A stretch of DNA of 64,000 nucleotides from an uncultured Mycoplasmatota bacterium. GTDB taxonomy: Bacteria; Bacillota_I; Bacilli_A; RF39; UBA660. The notes beneath the pieces were generated by a model. That model was not told the DNA's origin and did no database searches. It saw only the letters and a program-made list of their open reading frames with translations. The stretch spans positions 20,669 to 84,668 of the forward strand of contig URNW01000004.1 in NCBI GenBank assembly GCA_900549285.1, read 5' to 3'. Within the stretch, counting starts at the first letter, position 1; each line of letters opens with the position of its first letter. This document shows positions 16,695 to 25,749 of the stretch, one piece after another. Both the position numbers and the translations under genes were made by a program.

Positions 16695-18084
16695 CAATTT
16701 TTAAAAAGTTGGTTAAACGAATATTATTCGTTGCAGGTAGACCGCCTGTAATAATAATCTTATCTTCATTTTCTAATTTAAAATAGTTTATAGCTTTTTC
16801 TTTTACTAATTCAACTAATTTATCTGTATCATCCATTAATGGAACTAGTGTAGTATAAACACCATAATTTAGTGCTAAACTTCTTGCTACTTCTTTAGTA
16901 GTACAAGTTGCTAAAATAGGACATTTTGGACGGAAATTACTGATCATACGTGTACTATAGCCACTAATTGCTTCGGCTACAATTGCTTTTACATCTACAT
17001 AATTTGTTAAATCTACTGCACTTCTAGCTATACACTCTGTTCTACCTATTTTTCCCAAATAGCCAAAATGATTTTCACTATGTTCTTCGGCATCCTGAGC
17101 AATACTTGCCATGTATTCAACTGTTTTTATTGGATATGCTCCTACTGTTGTTTCGCCACTTAACATAACCGCATCTGTTCCATCTAGTACTGCATTTGCA
17201 ACATCTGTAACTTCAGCACGAGTTGGACGAGAATTCTTTTTCATACTTTCTAACATTTCTGTTGCAACAATACAAAATTTTCCATGTTCTCTTGCCTTTT
17301 TAATGATTAACTTTTGATATACTGGTAAAAGGGAAATTGATATTTCTTCTCCAAGATCACCACGAGCTACCATTACACCATCACTTACACTTAAAATTTC
17401 ATCTAAATTATCAATCCCTGTTTTACTTTCAATTTTAGAAACAATTTTAATATTACTATTTTGTTCATCTATTATTTTTCTAGCTTCTAAGACATCCTCT
17501 TTCGTTGAGACAAAAGATAATGCTAAAAAGTCTCCATTATTTTGACAAGCATAAATAATATCTTCTTTATCTACTTCACTAATAAATGGAATATCTAGTT
17601 TTACACCAGGTGCAAATAAACTCTTTTTACTCTTTAATATTCCTCCATTTATTACTTTACAAGTAACACCATCTTGTTCTTTTTTTATTACTTCAATTTT
17701 CATAAGGCCATTTTCTAATTGAATGATACTTCCAACTTCTAAACTATCTAATGCTTCAGGATGATTGACACTAAAGCGTTCATTATTTCCAATTACATTT
17801 TCTTTAACAACTCGAATTGTATTTCCAGGAATTAAGTTAATTCCCTCTTCTATTGCTTCTCCACTTCTAAACTCTGGTCCTTTCGTATCATACATTAAAC
17901 CAACATGGCAGTTTTCTTCTTCATTTATCCATGCTACTAAGTCGCGTACTGTTTCTCTTTCCTCAATTGTTGCATGAGAAAAATTTACTCTTGCTACATT
18001 CATTCCAACATGAACTAATTCTTTAAATATTTCTTTTTTATTTGTAGCGGGTCCTATACTACATACAATTTTCGTCTTTTTCAT
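16675..18084 (-). CDS. pyk: Pyruvate kinase
   Basis: 469 residues, the length of the core enzyme without the extra phosphohistidine domain seen in many Bacillus enzymes. It converts phosphoenolpyruvate and ADP to pyruvate and ATP. It shows MKKTKIVCSIGPATNKKE at the N terminus, the substrate-helix Lys motif IVSKIESKTGIDNLDEIL, MVARGDLGEEI (metal and PEP site) and LSGETTVGAYPI. An allosteric C-terminal domain begins near residue 350. It is monocistronic by spacing and flanking terminators. With eno at 38737 it places the end of glycolysis in this window. Confidence 0.96.
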   Translation of the reverse strand: MKKTKIVCSIGPATNKKEIFKELVHVGMNVARVNFSHATIEERETVRDLVAWINEEENCHVGLMYDTKGPEFRSGEAIEEGINLIPGNTIRVVKENVIGNNERFSVNHPEALDSLEVGSIIQLENGLMKIEVIKKEQDGVTCKVINGGILKSKKSLFAPGVKLDIPFISEVDKEDIIYACQNNGDFLALSFVSTKEDVLEARKIIDEQNSNIKIVSKIESKTGIDNLDEILSVSDGVMVARGDLGEEISISLLPVYQKLIIKKAREHGKFCIVATEMLESMKKNSRPTRAEVTDVANAVLDGTDAVMLSGETTVGAYPIKTVEYMASIAQDAEEHSENHFGYLGKIGRTECIARSAVDLTNYVDVKAIVAEAISGYSTRMISNFRPKCPILATCTTKEVARSLALNYGVYTTLVPLMDDTDKLVELVKEKAINYFKLENEDKIIITGGLPATNNIRLTNFLKIEEINNK

Positions 18085-18134
18085 TAAAAATCCCCTCTCC
18101 TCAACGTACAGACTATCATTTTACTACAAAATTT

Positions 18135-18170
18135 AACAAAAATAAAGACAAAGTTACATTTTCTTTGTCT
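18135..18170 (-). terminator. Intrinsic terminator of the signal-peptidase-like gene
   Basis: Stem AGACAAAG (18146-18153) and CTTTGTCT (18163-18170), followed on the minus strand by TTATTTTTG. Confidence 0.7.
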
Positions 18171-18711
18171 ATACTAATGGATTATACTTTTTAAAATCAG
18201 GTTTTTTCATTTGATTTTGTTTCTTTTCACTTAATTTTTGCATTAGGGTTGTAAAAATAAGAACCATGATGGATATTATTAATATGGCGGGAGTTAATAA
18301 GCGATTTAATATTGATCCTAGAGTAGGAATTACTTGTATCACTGTTCCAACAATTAAATCTTTTTCTAATACTTCCTCTTTATTTTCTTTTAATATTGTT
18401 ATATTTTTTTCTTCTACAGCTTTTACTTTTCCCAAATTCATATTAGAACCATCTTTAAAAAAGACTATGCTTCCTTCATTGGGAGATTTATTTAGATCAA
18501 TTAAAACGAAATCACCCTTTTTTAGGTCTAATAATTCATGATAGTCTGTAATATTTACATAGGAATATCCTAAAAAAGAAAAATAATCTTCTTTTTGAAT
18601 CTTTTCTAAAATTATATTTAATAGATTTATCACAATAATCATTATTAATAATATATTTATTACTCCTATTATTTTTTCTAACATAAAAATTACTGCTTTT
18701 AATATTTTCAT
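18169..18711 (-). CDS. Signal peptidase I-like (S26, SipW-type) membrane protein, possibly degenerate
   Basis: 180 residues. An N-terminal hydrophobic segment (about 13-35), a soluble beta-rich middle (about 45-125) and a C-terminal membrane helix (about 133-158) match the SipW/ER-type signal peptidase layout. The nucleophile region reads LGYSYVNITDYHELLDLKKGDFVLID where the family has SGSMxPxxxxGDxV. One Ser is in the right place but the flanking residues differ. The usual His of the second box (HRV) appears as NLGKVKAV, with Lys near the position. It could process the SipW-type exported proteins at 27071-28885, or be inactive. The family call rests on topology and the GDFVLID box. Confidence 0.5.
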   Translation of the reverse strand: MKILKAVIFMLEKIIGVINILLIMIIVINLLNIILEKIQKEDYFSFLGYSYVNITDYHELLDLKKGDFVLIDLNKSPNEGSIVFFKDGSNMNLGKVKAVEEKNITILKENKEEVLEKDLIVGTVIQVIPTLGSILNRLLTPAILIISIMVLIFTTLMQKLSEKKQNQMKKPDFKKYNPLV

Positions 18712-18828
18712 ACTTACACCTTACTATTATTATAAAATAGTAAAATTTTAGTTGGATCTTTTTTTACTTATTTTTACATTTTATTTACGCACCCCATAGA
18801 AAAATGCTCAATGTATTTTCGATAATTT

Positions 18829-19137
18829 TTAAGTTTCGGGGTCTAGTATAACTTTTATCTTTTCTTTTATTTTATTTATATCTGATTCTAATAATATTTC
18901 TTCTATTTTGGTTTTTGTCTCATAATTATGCAATATTGTTTCATATTCTTCTAATTTTTCTATGGCACTTTTTAAAGTCTTTCCTACACTACTTTTACTA
19001 ATATTTTTATTATCAGCAATTTCTTGTAAAGATAAATCTTCTATATAATAGTATGCAAATGTTTCTTGCTCTGTTTTAGTTAATAAGTCTTTATATATAT
19101 CAAATAAAGAATTCAAATATTCCCTATTTTCCATCAT
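18829..19137 (-). CDS. ylxM: YlxM-type putative helix-turn-helix protein (UPF0122)
   Basis: 102 residues with a sigma-4-like HTH: the segment YIEDLSLQEIADNKNISKSSVGKTLKSA (about 31-58) is the family hallmark. It is associated with the signal recognition particle pathway in Firmicutes by its constant linkage to ftsY/ffh. The gene overlaps the ftsY end by 14 nt, with two adjacent ATG codons (19137, 19134) as start options. The C-terminal part is a charged helix. DNA binding is predicted by homology only. Confidence 0.88.
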   Translation of the reverse strand: MMENREYLNSLFDIYKDLLTKTEQETFAYYYIEDLSLQEIADNKNISKSSVGKTLKSAIEKLEEYETILHNYETKTKIEEILLESDINKIKEKIKVILDPET

Positions 19138-20113
19138 CTATCATATCCTTAAATAAACCATAAATATAATTTTCAATGTCAAATGGCTTTAAATCTTCCA
19201 TTTTTTCACCTAAACCAATAAATTTTACGGGAATGTTTACACTTTCTTTAATCGCTAGAACAATTCCACCCTTAGCTGTTCCATCTAGTTTAGTTAAAAC
19301 AATTCCAGTAATATTGGTTATTTCTTTAAAAGAAGAAGCTTGTAATATGCCATTTTGACCAGTAGAAGCATCTATTACAAGAAGTGTTTCTTGAGGAGCA
19401 CCATCAATATGAGTAGCAATTACCTTATTTATTTTTTCTAATTCTTTCATTAAATTTACTTTATTTTGAAGGCGACCTGCGGTGTCAATTAGAACAATAT
19501 CAATATTATGCTCTTTTGCCATTACTAATCCATCATAAATAACACCTGCTGGATCAGTATTTTCTTTACCATAAAACAAAGAACCTGTTTTTGATGCCCA
19601 TTCTTTTAATTGGGGTACAGCACCTGCTCTAAAAGTATCCCCCGCAATCATCATGATACTCTTTCCTTCTTTTTTATATTTATAGGCTAATTTTGCTATA
19701 GTAGTAGTTTTACCTACTCCATTAACACCTACCATTAGAATAACAGTGGGTCCATTCGGATTTATATTAATTTTATCACTTAGTGATTCCCCACTAACAT
19801 AAATAATAAATAATTCATCCACTATTACTTCTTGTAAATATTTGGTATCAGTAATATTTTCTTTTTTTACTCTAGCTTTTAGGCGATCAATAAAGTCCAT
19901 AACTGTATTTACACCAATATCAGCCATAATTAAAATACTTTCTAATTCTTCAAAATATTCTTCACTTACTTTTGTATATTTATGTCCTAAAACACTTAAT
20001 TCATTTACAAATTCTTTTCGTGTCTTTTCAAGACCTTTTTCATAAGTTACAATATCCTCTTTATGTTCTTCTTTCTTAGTAAAAACATTTTTAAATTTTG
20101 CAAATAATCCCAT
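19124..20113 (-). CDS. ftsY: Signal recognition particle receptor FtsY
   Basis: 329 residues, a short FtsY with a reduced acidic A domain. It is the GTPase that docks the ribosome-Ffh complex at the membrane. The NG domain shows GVNGVGKTTTIAKLA (G1, about 128-142), GDTFRAGAVPQL, VLIDTAGRLQNK (G3), LTKLDGTAKGG (G4) and FIGLGEKMEDL near the C terminus. The operon order is a small unknown gene, ftsY, ylxM. The gap to the upstream gene is 1 nt. Confidence 0.96.
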   Translation of the reverse strand: MGLFAKFKNVFTKKEEHKEDIVTYEKGLEKTRKEFVNELSVLGHKYTKVSEEYFEELESILIMADIGVNTVMDFIDRLKARVKKENITDTKYLQEVIVDELFIIYVSGESLSDKININPNGPTVILMVGVNGVGKTTTIAKLAYKYKKEGKSIMMIAGDTFRAGAVPQLKEWASKTGSLFYGKENTDPAGVIYDGLVMAKEHNIDIVLIDTAGRLQNKVNLMKELEKINKVIATHIDGAPQETLLVIDASTGQNGILQASSFKEITNITGIVLTKLDGTAKGGIVLAIKESVNIPVKFIGLGEKMEDLKPFDIENYIYGLFKDMIDDGK

Positions 20114-20114
20114 G

Positions 20115-20372
20115 TTATCCTCTCTTTATTTCTGATGATAAATCATTTTGTAATTTCATTTTATTCATTAAATAAGTTACATTTTCATCTGAATTTACGC
20201 ATACTACTTTGGCATTTAACAAAATTTTTCTAAAATCATTTAGAGTTTCTTCAGATATTAATTTTATTTCAATCATTTTTTCATATAATTCATAATATTT
20301 TTTCCATTCTTCTAGTTTAATCATTTCGTTAGCTAAACGGTTATATACTTTTTCTAAAATATCACTTTTCAT
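20115..20372 (-). CDS. Small hypothetical protein upstream of ftsY
   Basis: 85 residues from the ATG at 20372, which follows AAGGAGGAATTT; an earlier start would run through that site. It is a helical, charged protein (MKSDILEKVYNRLANEMIKL...) without membrane segments. One Cys-containing strand (LNAKVVCVN) lies in the middle. It ends 1 nt before ftsY, so it is translationally linked. I do not recognise a family. Confidence 0.6.
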   Translation of the reverse strand: MKSDILEKVYNRLANEMIKLEEWKKYYELYEKMIEIKLISEETLNDFRKILLNAKVVCVNSDENVTYLMNKMKLQNDLSSEIKRG

Positions 20373-20496
20373 AAATTCCTCCTTTATCATTATACTTAAA
20401 AGGATTTTCTTTGTCAAACTTCTTTATAGAATACTACTTTTATATTTTGGCTTATATAATTTTTTTATTTTCCATGACATTTAGGAGAATAATTAT

Positions 20497-20525
20497 TTGC
20501 ATAAATAACATTCATACGTTATAAT
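20497..20525 (+). promoter_or_regulatory. Promoter of ftsK
   Basis: TTGCAT (20497-20502) and TATAAT (20520-20525) with a 17-nt spacer, ending 17 nt before the start; a GGTGAAG site lies between. Confidence 0.65.
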
Positions 20526-20542
20526 TATAATGGTGAAGTAAG

Positions 20543-22771
20543 ATGGCAAAGAAGAAAAAAACAAAAAATAGTGAAGCAGAAAAAATTGGATTTAGTGCTG
20601 AACTTACTGGTCTTATATTAATATTAATTGGTATTATTGGTTTTGGATTTGGACCTGTTGGATCTATTATTAAGAAATTTGCAATGTTTTTGGTTGGAGG
20701 ATGGGCTTGGATTTTTTTATTAATCTTTATTCTTGTTTTAGGAATTTACATGTTAGTAAAAAGAAATTTACCCAAATTTTTAAATCAAAAATTAGTCGGA
20801 TTATATGTAATTATTATTGTTGTTTTAGTAGCTAGTCATTTTGGATTTATTGCCAAATGTGATGGAGCTAGTGATATTTTTAAATCTACAATTGATCAGT
20901 ATATGGAAAGAATTTCAACCATTGGATCAAATACCGCTTTATTTACTAGTGGAGATGCTTCCATTGAAATTGGAGGAGGAATCATTGGAGCTATATTTTC
21001 TATTGGTCTTAGTAGTTTATTTGGTCTTACAGGTACTAAGATTGTTTGTGTTATTTTAGCTCTATTTGGTTTTATTTTATTTTTCAATATTACTCTTGTT
21101 GATATTCTTCAAAAGATTAAGTCATTCTTTAGCAAATTTAAAAATTCTATGCCTAAAGAGAAACCTATTAAAGAAGCAGAATATCAATATGAAGAAGATC
21201 AAGAATTTGAAGAAAAGAAAAACGATAAAATTATTATTACAAGCATGGAAGAATTAAAAACCATGAAAGAACCGCAAAAAGAAAATTTAGATACGAATAA
21301 AGAAACAATATATGAAGCTAACAGTAATTATGTACTTCCTCCTCTTTCTTTATTAGATAATATTAGTCAACCTAAAAAGAATCCTGCTTCTAATAATTAT
21401 ATAAGGAGTAATAAAGAGAATTTAGAAAGAGTGTTAAAAGATTTCCAAATCAATGGTACTGTAGTTGAAATTCATATTGGTCCTGCAGTTACACAATTTG
21501 AAGTAAAAGTTCCAAGTGGTACTAAAGTTAGTCGAATTGTTGGTATTAATAAAGAAATAGCCTTAGCATTAGCAGCAAAAGATGTTAGAATTCAAGCGCC
21601 TATTCCAGGAAAAAGCACCATTGGAATAGAAATACCTAATCCAAGTATTAGTGCTGTTAAATTTAAAGAAGTTCTTGCTCATGAGTCAAAAGCTATGAGT
21701 GATGCTAAAATTGTTGTGGCTTTAGGAAAAGATATTATGGGTAGACCTCAACTTGCTGATTTATCTAAAATGCCCCATCTTTTAATCGCAGGTTCTACTG
21801 GTTCTGGTAAATCTGTTTGTACGAATACTATGATTTGTTCTATTTTAATGCGTTACAAACCTGATGAAGTAAAATTAATGCTTGTGGATCCTAAAAAGGT
21901 AGAATTATCAAATTATAATGGTGTTCCTCACCTTCTTTGTCCAGTAGTTAGTGATCCTAAAAAAGCTAGTATTGCTTTACAAAAGTTAGTAGCAGAAATG
22001 GATAAACGTTATGATATGTTTAGTGATGCTAATGTTAAGAATATAGCTGGATATAATGATTGGATTACAAAAGAAAATAAAAATAATGGTACTAATGTAG
22101 CTAAAATGCCATATATTGTTGCTATTATTGATGAACTTGCTGATTTAATGTTAGTTGCTTCTAAAGAAGTAGAAGATTCTATTATGCGAATTACTCAAAT
22201 GGCACGTGCTGCTGGAATTCATTTAATTGTTGCTACACAAAGACCTTCTACTGATGTTATTACTGGAGTTGTTAAAGCAAATATCCCTTCTCGTATTGCC
22301 TTTGCTGTTGCTTCTAATATTGATTCAAGAACTATTCTTGATATGAGTGGTGCTGAAAAGTTACTTGGTAAAGGTGATATGTTATATCTTCCTATGGGTG
22401 AAAATGTACCTATTCGTATTCAAGGTTGCTTTATTACAGATGATGAAATTAAAAGAATTATTGATTATGTATGTAAAGAACAAGTTGCTCATTATAGTGA
22501 AGATATGCAAAATTTAGATGCTACAGGTAATGGAATTCATGGACTTCCTAATGAAACTGAGGAATATGATGATCCTTTATATAATGAAATTGTAGAATTT
22601 GCAATTCAGACTGGTAAAGTAAGTACTAGTTTGTTACAGCGAAGATTTAGATTAGGATATAATCGAGCAGCCAGAGTGGTAGATTTGCTTGAGGAACGCG
22701 GTATTGTTGGCCCTCCTAATGGATCTAAACCAAGAGAAGTTTTAGTTAAATTAGATGACAAATCAGAATAA
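20543..22771 (+). CDS. ftsK: DNA translocase FtsK/SpoIIIE
   Basis: 742 residues. The N terminus has about four membrane helices (residues 20-200). An acidic linker (about 205-270) precedes the motor domain. The motor has Walker A AGSTGSGKSVCTNT (about 416-429) and Walker B IVAIIDELADLM. A C-terminal winged-helix gamma domain (RRFRLGYNRAARVVDLLEERGI) recognises KOPS/SRS-like chromosome sequences. It pumps DNA through the division septum to complete chromosome segregation. The linker is short, as in SpoIIIE/SftA-size proteins. It is followed 62 nt later by a membrane-anchored thioredoxin-fold gene. Confidence 0.95.
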   Translation: MAKKKKTKNSEAEKIGFSAELTGLILILIGIIGFGFGPVGSIIKKFAMFLVGGWAWIFLLIFILVLGIYMLVKRNLPKFLNQKLVGLYVIIIVVLVASHFGFIAKCDGASDIFKSTIDQYMERISTIGSNTALFTSGDASIEIGGGIIGAIFSIGLSSLFGLTGTKIVCVILALFGFILFFNITLVDILQKIKSFFSKFKNSMPKEKPIKEAEYQYEEDQEFEEKKNDKIIITSMEELKTMKEPQKENLDTNKETIYEANSNYVLPPLSLLDNISQPKKNPASNNYIRSNKENLERVLKDFQINGTVVEIHIGPAVTQFEVKVPSGTKVSRIVGINKEIALALAAKDVRIQAPIPGKSTIGIEIPNPSISAVKFKEVLAHESKAMSDAKIVVALGKDIMGRPQLADLSKMPHLLIAGSTGSGKSVCTNTMICSILMRYKPDEVKLMLVDPKKVELSNYNGVPHLLCPVVSDPKKASIALQKLVAEMDKRYDMFSDANVKNIAGYNDWITKENKNNGTNVAKMPYIVAIIDELADLMLVASKEVEDSIMRITQMARAAGIHLIVATQRPSTDVITGVVKANIPSRIAFAVASNIDSRTILDMSGAEKLLGKGDMLYLPMGENVPIRIQGCFITDDEIKRIIDYVCKEQVAHYSEDMQNLDATGNGIHGLPNETEEYDDPLYNEIVEFAIQTGKVSTSLLQRRFRLGYNRAARVVDLLEERGIVGPPNGSKPREVLVKLDDKSE

Positions 22772-22833
22772 AATTATGATTTACAAATAAGATTAGAATA
22801 TGATAGAATATAAGTAGTTAATGGAGGGATGTT

Positions 22834-23367
22834 ATGGCAAGTAATAAAATAAAATATAGAAATCAAACTTTAAAAAAGTATTTTATTGGACTTTGTATTA
22901 TATTAGCCATAATTTTTCTTGCGTTATATTTTCATAAGTGGCATACAGTAAAAGAACAAGAGAAATATTATGAGAGCTTTTTAGTCAGTACAAATACCAT
23001 TAGTTTAGAAATGACTGATATTAAGGAAATTCAATCAGTGTTATCTGAAACACCAAATTATTATTTCTTATATATTAGTTATACCAATGATGAAGATATT
23101 TATAACTTAGAAAAAGAATTAAAACCACTTATAGATGAATATCATTTACAAAATAGTTTTTACTTTTTAAATGTTACTGATTTTAAAGATACGAATCAAG
23201 ATTATAAAGATGATATTGCTGAGGCTTTAGAAATTGATAAAAATATTATTTCCAAAGTTCCGATTATTCTTTATTTTAAAGATGGAAAACTCGCTACTAA
23301 AAATGGTATATTTACTGCAGATCAATTTAAAGATTTATTAGAAACTCAAGATATTAAATCACAATAA
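22834..23367 (+). CDS. Membrane-anchored thioredoxin-fold-like protein without CxxC
   Basis: 177 residues with a single membrane helix near 16-35 and an extracytoplasmic domain. The domain pattern YYFLYISYTNDEDIYNLEKEL, then FYFLNVTDFKD, then SKVPIILYFKDGKL is that of thioredoxin-fold proteins: the cis-Pro is preserved (VPIILYF), but the redox CxxC is replaced by TNDE. It therefore cannot act as a dithiol oxidoreductase and may be a binding or structural variant. It has a GGAGG site and shares the ftsK strand. A terminator overlaps the stop. Confidence is moderate for the fold and low for any function. Confidence 0.6.
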   Translation: MASNKIKYRNQTLKKYFIGLCIILAIIFLALYFHKWHTVKEQEKYYESFLVSTNTISLEMTDIKEIQSVLSETPNYYFLYISYTNDEDIYNLEKELKPLIDEYHLQNSFYFLNVTDFKDTNQDYKDDIAEALEIDKNIISKVPIILYFKDGKLATKNGIFTADQFKDLLETQDIKSQ

Positions 23368-23398
23368 AAGGATTGTAATAGAAATTACAGTCCTTTTA
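23366..23398. terminator. Bidirectional terminator between convergent genes
   Basis: 14-bp stem with one wobble (23366-23379 with 23384-23397; core GGATTGTAAT/ATTACAGTCC), T-rich on both sides. It serves the thioredoxin-like gene on plus and nth on minus. Confidence 0.8.
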
Positions 23399-24020
23399 TT
23401 TGACTTTTGTAATACTTACATTGTTCTTTTAGCAAACATTCCTTACATTTAGGATTCCTAGCGGTACAATGATATCTTCCAAATAAAACTAATTGATGAT
23501 GTAGTCTACTCCATTTGTTTTTAGGAAATTTCTTCATTAATTTTTGCTCAATTGTTGTTACAGAATCATTTTCTTTGGCTAAACCTAACCTAACTGATAC
23601 TCTACTTACATGTGTATCTACTGCTATAGCTGGTACATTATAAATATTTGAGAGAACAACATTACAAGTTTTTCTTCCTACTCCTGGTAGGCTTTCTAAA
23701 TATTCTCTATTATTGGGTACAATTCCATCATAATCCTTTAATAATCTAGTAGCTATTGATTTAATATAGCTAGCTTTTTTAGTATGAGAACCACATGGTC
23801 GTATAATATTTTCTATTTCTTTAATATCTGACTTTTCTATCCCTTTTAAATCATATTTATTAAATAATACCTCAGTAACCATATTGACTCTTTTATCAGT
23901 ACATTGGGCACTTAGAACCGTAGCAATTAAAAGTTCATAATCTTTTTTATAATTTAATTCACATCTAGCATCTGGATAATATTGATCTAATACTTTTATT
24001 ATTTCTTCACTCTTCATCAT
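23385..24020 (-). CDS. nth: Endonuclease III
   Basis: 211 residues, a full-length base-excision glycosylase/AP lyase for oxidised pyrimidines. The helix-hairpin-helix LPGVGRKTCNVVL (about 105-117) holds the catalytic Lys, and VDTHVSRVSVRLGL holds the catalytic Asp. The C-terminal 4Fe-4S cluster Cys are in CTARNPKCKECLLKEQC. The gene overlaps dnaD by 14 nt. Linkage dnaD-nth is also found in Bacillus, which supports both calls. Confidence 0.96.
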   Translation of the reverse strand: MMKSEEIIKVLDQYYPDARCELNYKKDYELLIATVLSAQCTDKRVNMVTEVLFNKYDLKGIEKSDIKEIENIIRPCGSHTKKASYIKSIATRLLKDYDGIVPNNREYLESLPGVGRKTCNVVLSNIYNVPAIAVDTHVSRVSVRLGLAKENDSVTTIEQKLMKKFPKNKWSRLHHQLVLFGRYHCTARNPKCKECLLKEQCKYYKSQIKGL

Positions 24021-24639
24021 CTAACCAGTTATAATCAAATAACTCTTTATCCTCCTTTTTTTGTTCTCTTTTTTCTAAATGATTTGTTACATCACTCATT
24101 TTTTTAAAACCCTTTTTATTCCATTCATATAATATTTTATCAATATATCTTAAATTTTTTACTCCATTATATACGGCTTCTTTTAAGGCACCAATTACTA
24201 GTTCTTCACTATAATTATGTTCTAACCAAGCATTAATAATTTCATATTCCATACTCGTTATGGGGCGACCAAATTCCTGTTCAAATTCGCTATAGATATC
24301 AGACTTTATTTCTTCTTTTTCATTTTTCTTTTTTTCTTCTATTACCAACATATAAAAATTATCTAAACTAACTTTTTCTATCATTCTACCTTCAATATCT
24401 TTTTCTGTTTTAATATCAATTAGTTTTTTAGATAATAAATTAGTAAAAACTTCATAAGCTTTGTCAGAGGTAATTCCTAAATTATTGCTTAATTCATCCA
24501 TGTTTAAGTAACTATTAAAGTCATTATCAAAATAAGTAAGCATTAAAAATTCCTCTAAAGTTAAATTTAATTCTAAAACTTTTTTTATAAATAAACTATT
24601 GGTAATATATTTTTTACTTTTCAGAATATCTAAATTCAT
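24007..24639 (-). CDS. dnaD: DnaD-type replication initiation protein
   Basis: 210 residues from the ATG at 24639, which overlaps the cca stop as ATGA. An N-terminal winged-helix part (about 1-95) contains ILKSKKYITNSLFIKKVLEL. The C-terminal DnaB/DnaD domain reads EFGRPITSMEYEIINAWLE, then ALKEAVYNGVKNLRYIDKIL, with the family YxxxIL W pattern. DnaD helps load the replicative helicase at oriC and during restart in low-GC Firmicutes. It sits in an operon mscL-miaA-cca-dnaD-nth. Confidence 0.9.
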   Translation of the reverse strand: MNLDILKSKKYITNSLFIKKVLELNLTLEEFLMLTYFDNDFNSYLNMDELSNNLGITSDKAYEVFTNLLSKKLIDIKTEKDIEGRMIEKVSLDNFYMLVIEEKKKNEKEEIKSDIYSEFEQEFGRPITSMEYEIINAWLEHNYSEELVIGALKEAVYNGVKNLRYIDKILYEWNKKGFKKMSDVTNHLEKREQKKEDKELFDYNWLDDEE

Positions 24640-25730
24640 TTTATCCACTCACTTTTATGATCTTTTATATATTTTATAATATCACTGGTTTTATTTCTTA
24701 TTTTACCATTAATTATTAAATTTTCAAGGTCTTTTAAAATGATACTTACTGTTTTAGAATACTCAATATCTAATACTTTAATAATAGTTTCAGCTTTTAT
24801 GTTGATTTCTTTTTTATCATAAATTGGTAAATCTTTGTATATTTTGTTAATTGTTTTTTTGTCTATATTCAAAATTTCTCCCGCTACTTGAGATAAATAC
24901 AAACCATAATGATAAATCGTATATCTATCAATTGTTTTACTATTAATTATTCTTCTTAAAGCAGTTATATTATTTTTTTCCTCTTTAGTAAATGGTAAAT
25001 TCATATTAATCTTTAATTGAGCATACATTCCCTCTATATTTTTTATTGGTATAATATTTTTCCATTCATTTATTTCTAGTAAATCTAAAATACCTAGATC
25101 ATCTAAAAGACTTAATCCTTTTTTGACATTACTTGATAAAAGTATTTTATCTAATTCTTCTTTAATTCTGGTGTTTGATAAAGTTAGTATTAATTCGTTA
25201 TTTGCTTCTATGGCTTTATAAAAATTAGAATCTAAATTAAAATTTAGAATAGTTGCCAGACGAATCCCTCTTAATATTCTTAATGGATCTTCTTTAATTT
25301 TTTTTGTTTCATCTCCAATTATCCTTATTTTTAAAGCTCTTAAATCATCTATTCCCCCTACTAAATCAATTATTTCTCCTTTACTATTCATACATATAGC
25401 ATTAACCGTAAAATCACGTCTTTGTAAATCAGAAACTAAATTATTAATATAATTAAATTCTACAGGTTTTCTTCCTTTATATTTTATTTCTTCACGATAG
25501 GTAGTAATTTCAATATGATATTCTTTTATTTTAAAGTCTATTCCCCCTAAGTTTTTAGAGGAAGCATTAGGAAATATTGTTAATAATTCTTTTGGAGTAG
25601 CATTGGTACATATATCAATATCATATGAAGATATTCCTACTAATAAATCTCTGATATATCCTCCAACTACATAGGCTTCAAACCCTTTATTTTCAATTTT
25701 TGTTAAGATATTTTTAATTATTTTATTCAA
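24636..25730 (-). CDS. cca: CCA tRNA nucleotidyltransferase
   Basis: 364 residues from the TTG at 25730, which follows AGGTGATAAGA. It adds or repairs the 3' CCA of tRNA. Class II features are GGYIRDLLVG (motif A start, about 23-32), YDIDICTNATPKEL with the catalytic DxD, RRDFTVNAICMNSKGEIIDLVGG and EDPLRILRGIRLA. The C-terminal helical body is somewhat short. The five tRNA genes at 41165-41588 already encode CCA, so here the enzyme may mainly do repair or serve other tRNAs. It overlaps dnaD by 4 nt. Confidence 0.93.
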   Translation of the reverse strand: MNKIIKNILTKIENKGFEAYVVGGYIRDLLVGISSYDIDICTNATPKELLTIFPNASSKNLGGIDFKIKEYHIEITTYREEIKYKGRKPVEFNYINNLVSDLQRRDFTVNAICMNSKGEIIDLVGGIDDLRALKIRIIGDETKKIKEDPLRILRGIRLATILNFNLDSNFYKAIEANNELILTLSNTRIKEELDKILLSSNVKKGLSLLDDLGILDLLEINEWKNIIPIKNIEGMYAQLKINMNLPFTKEEKNNITALRRIINSKTIDRYTIYHYGLYLSQVAGEILNIDKKTINKIYKDLPIYDKKEINIKAETIIKVLDIEYSKTVSIILKDLENLIINGKIRNKTSDIIKYIKDHKSEWIK

Positions 25731-25749
25731 TCTTATCACCTATTTAATT

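Noticed and set aside
18781..18828. Hairpin-like GAAAATAC...GCATTTTTC and ACCCC/GGGGT repeats after ylxM
   Set aside because: The stem has mismatches and a bulge and is not followed by a T-run on the minus strand, so I could not support a terminator or RNA.
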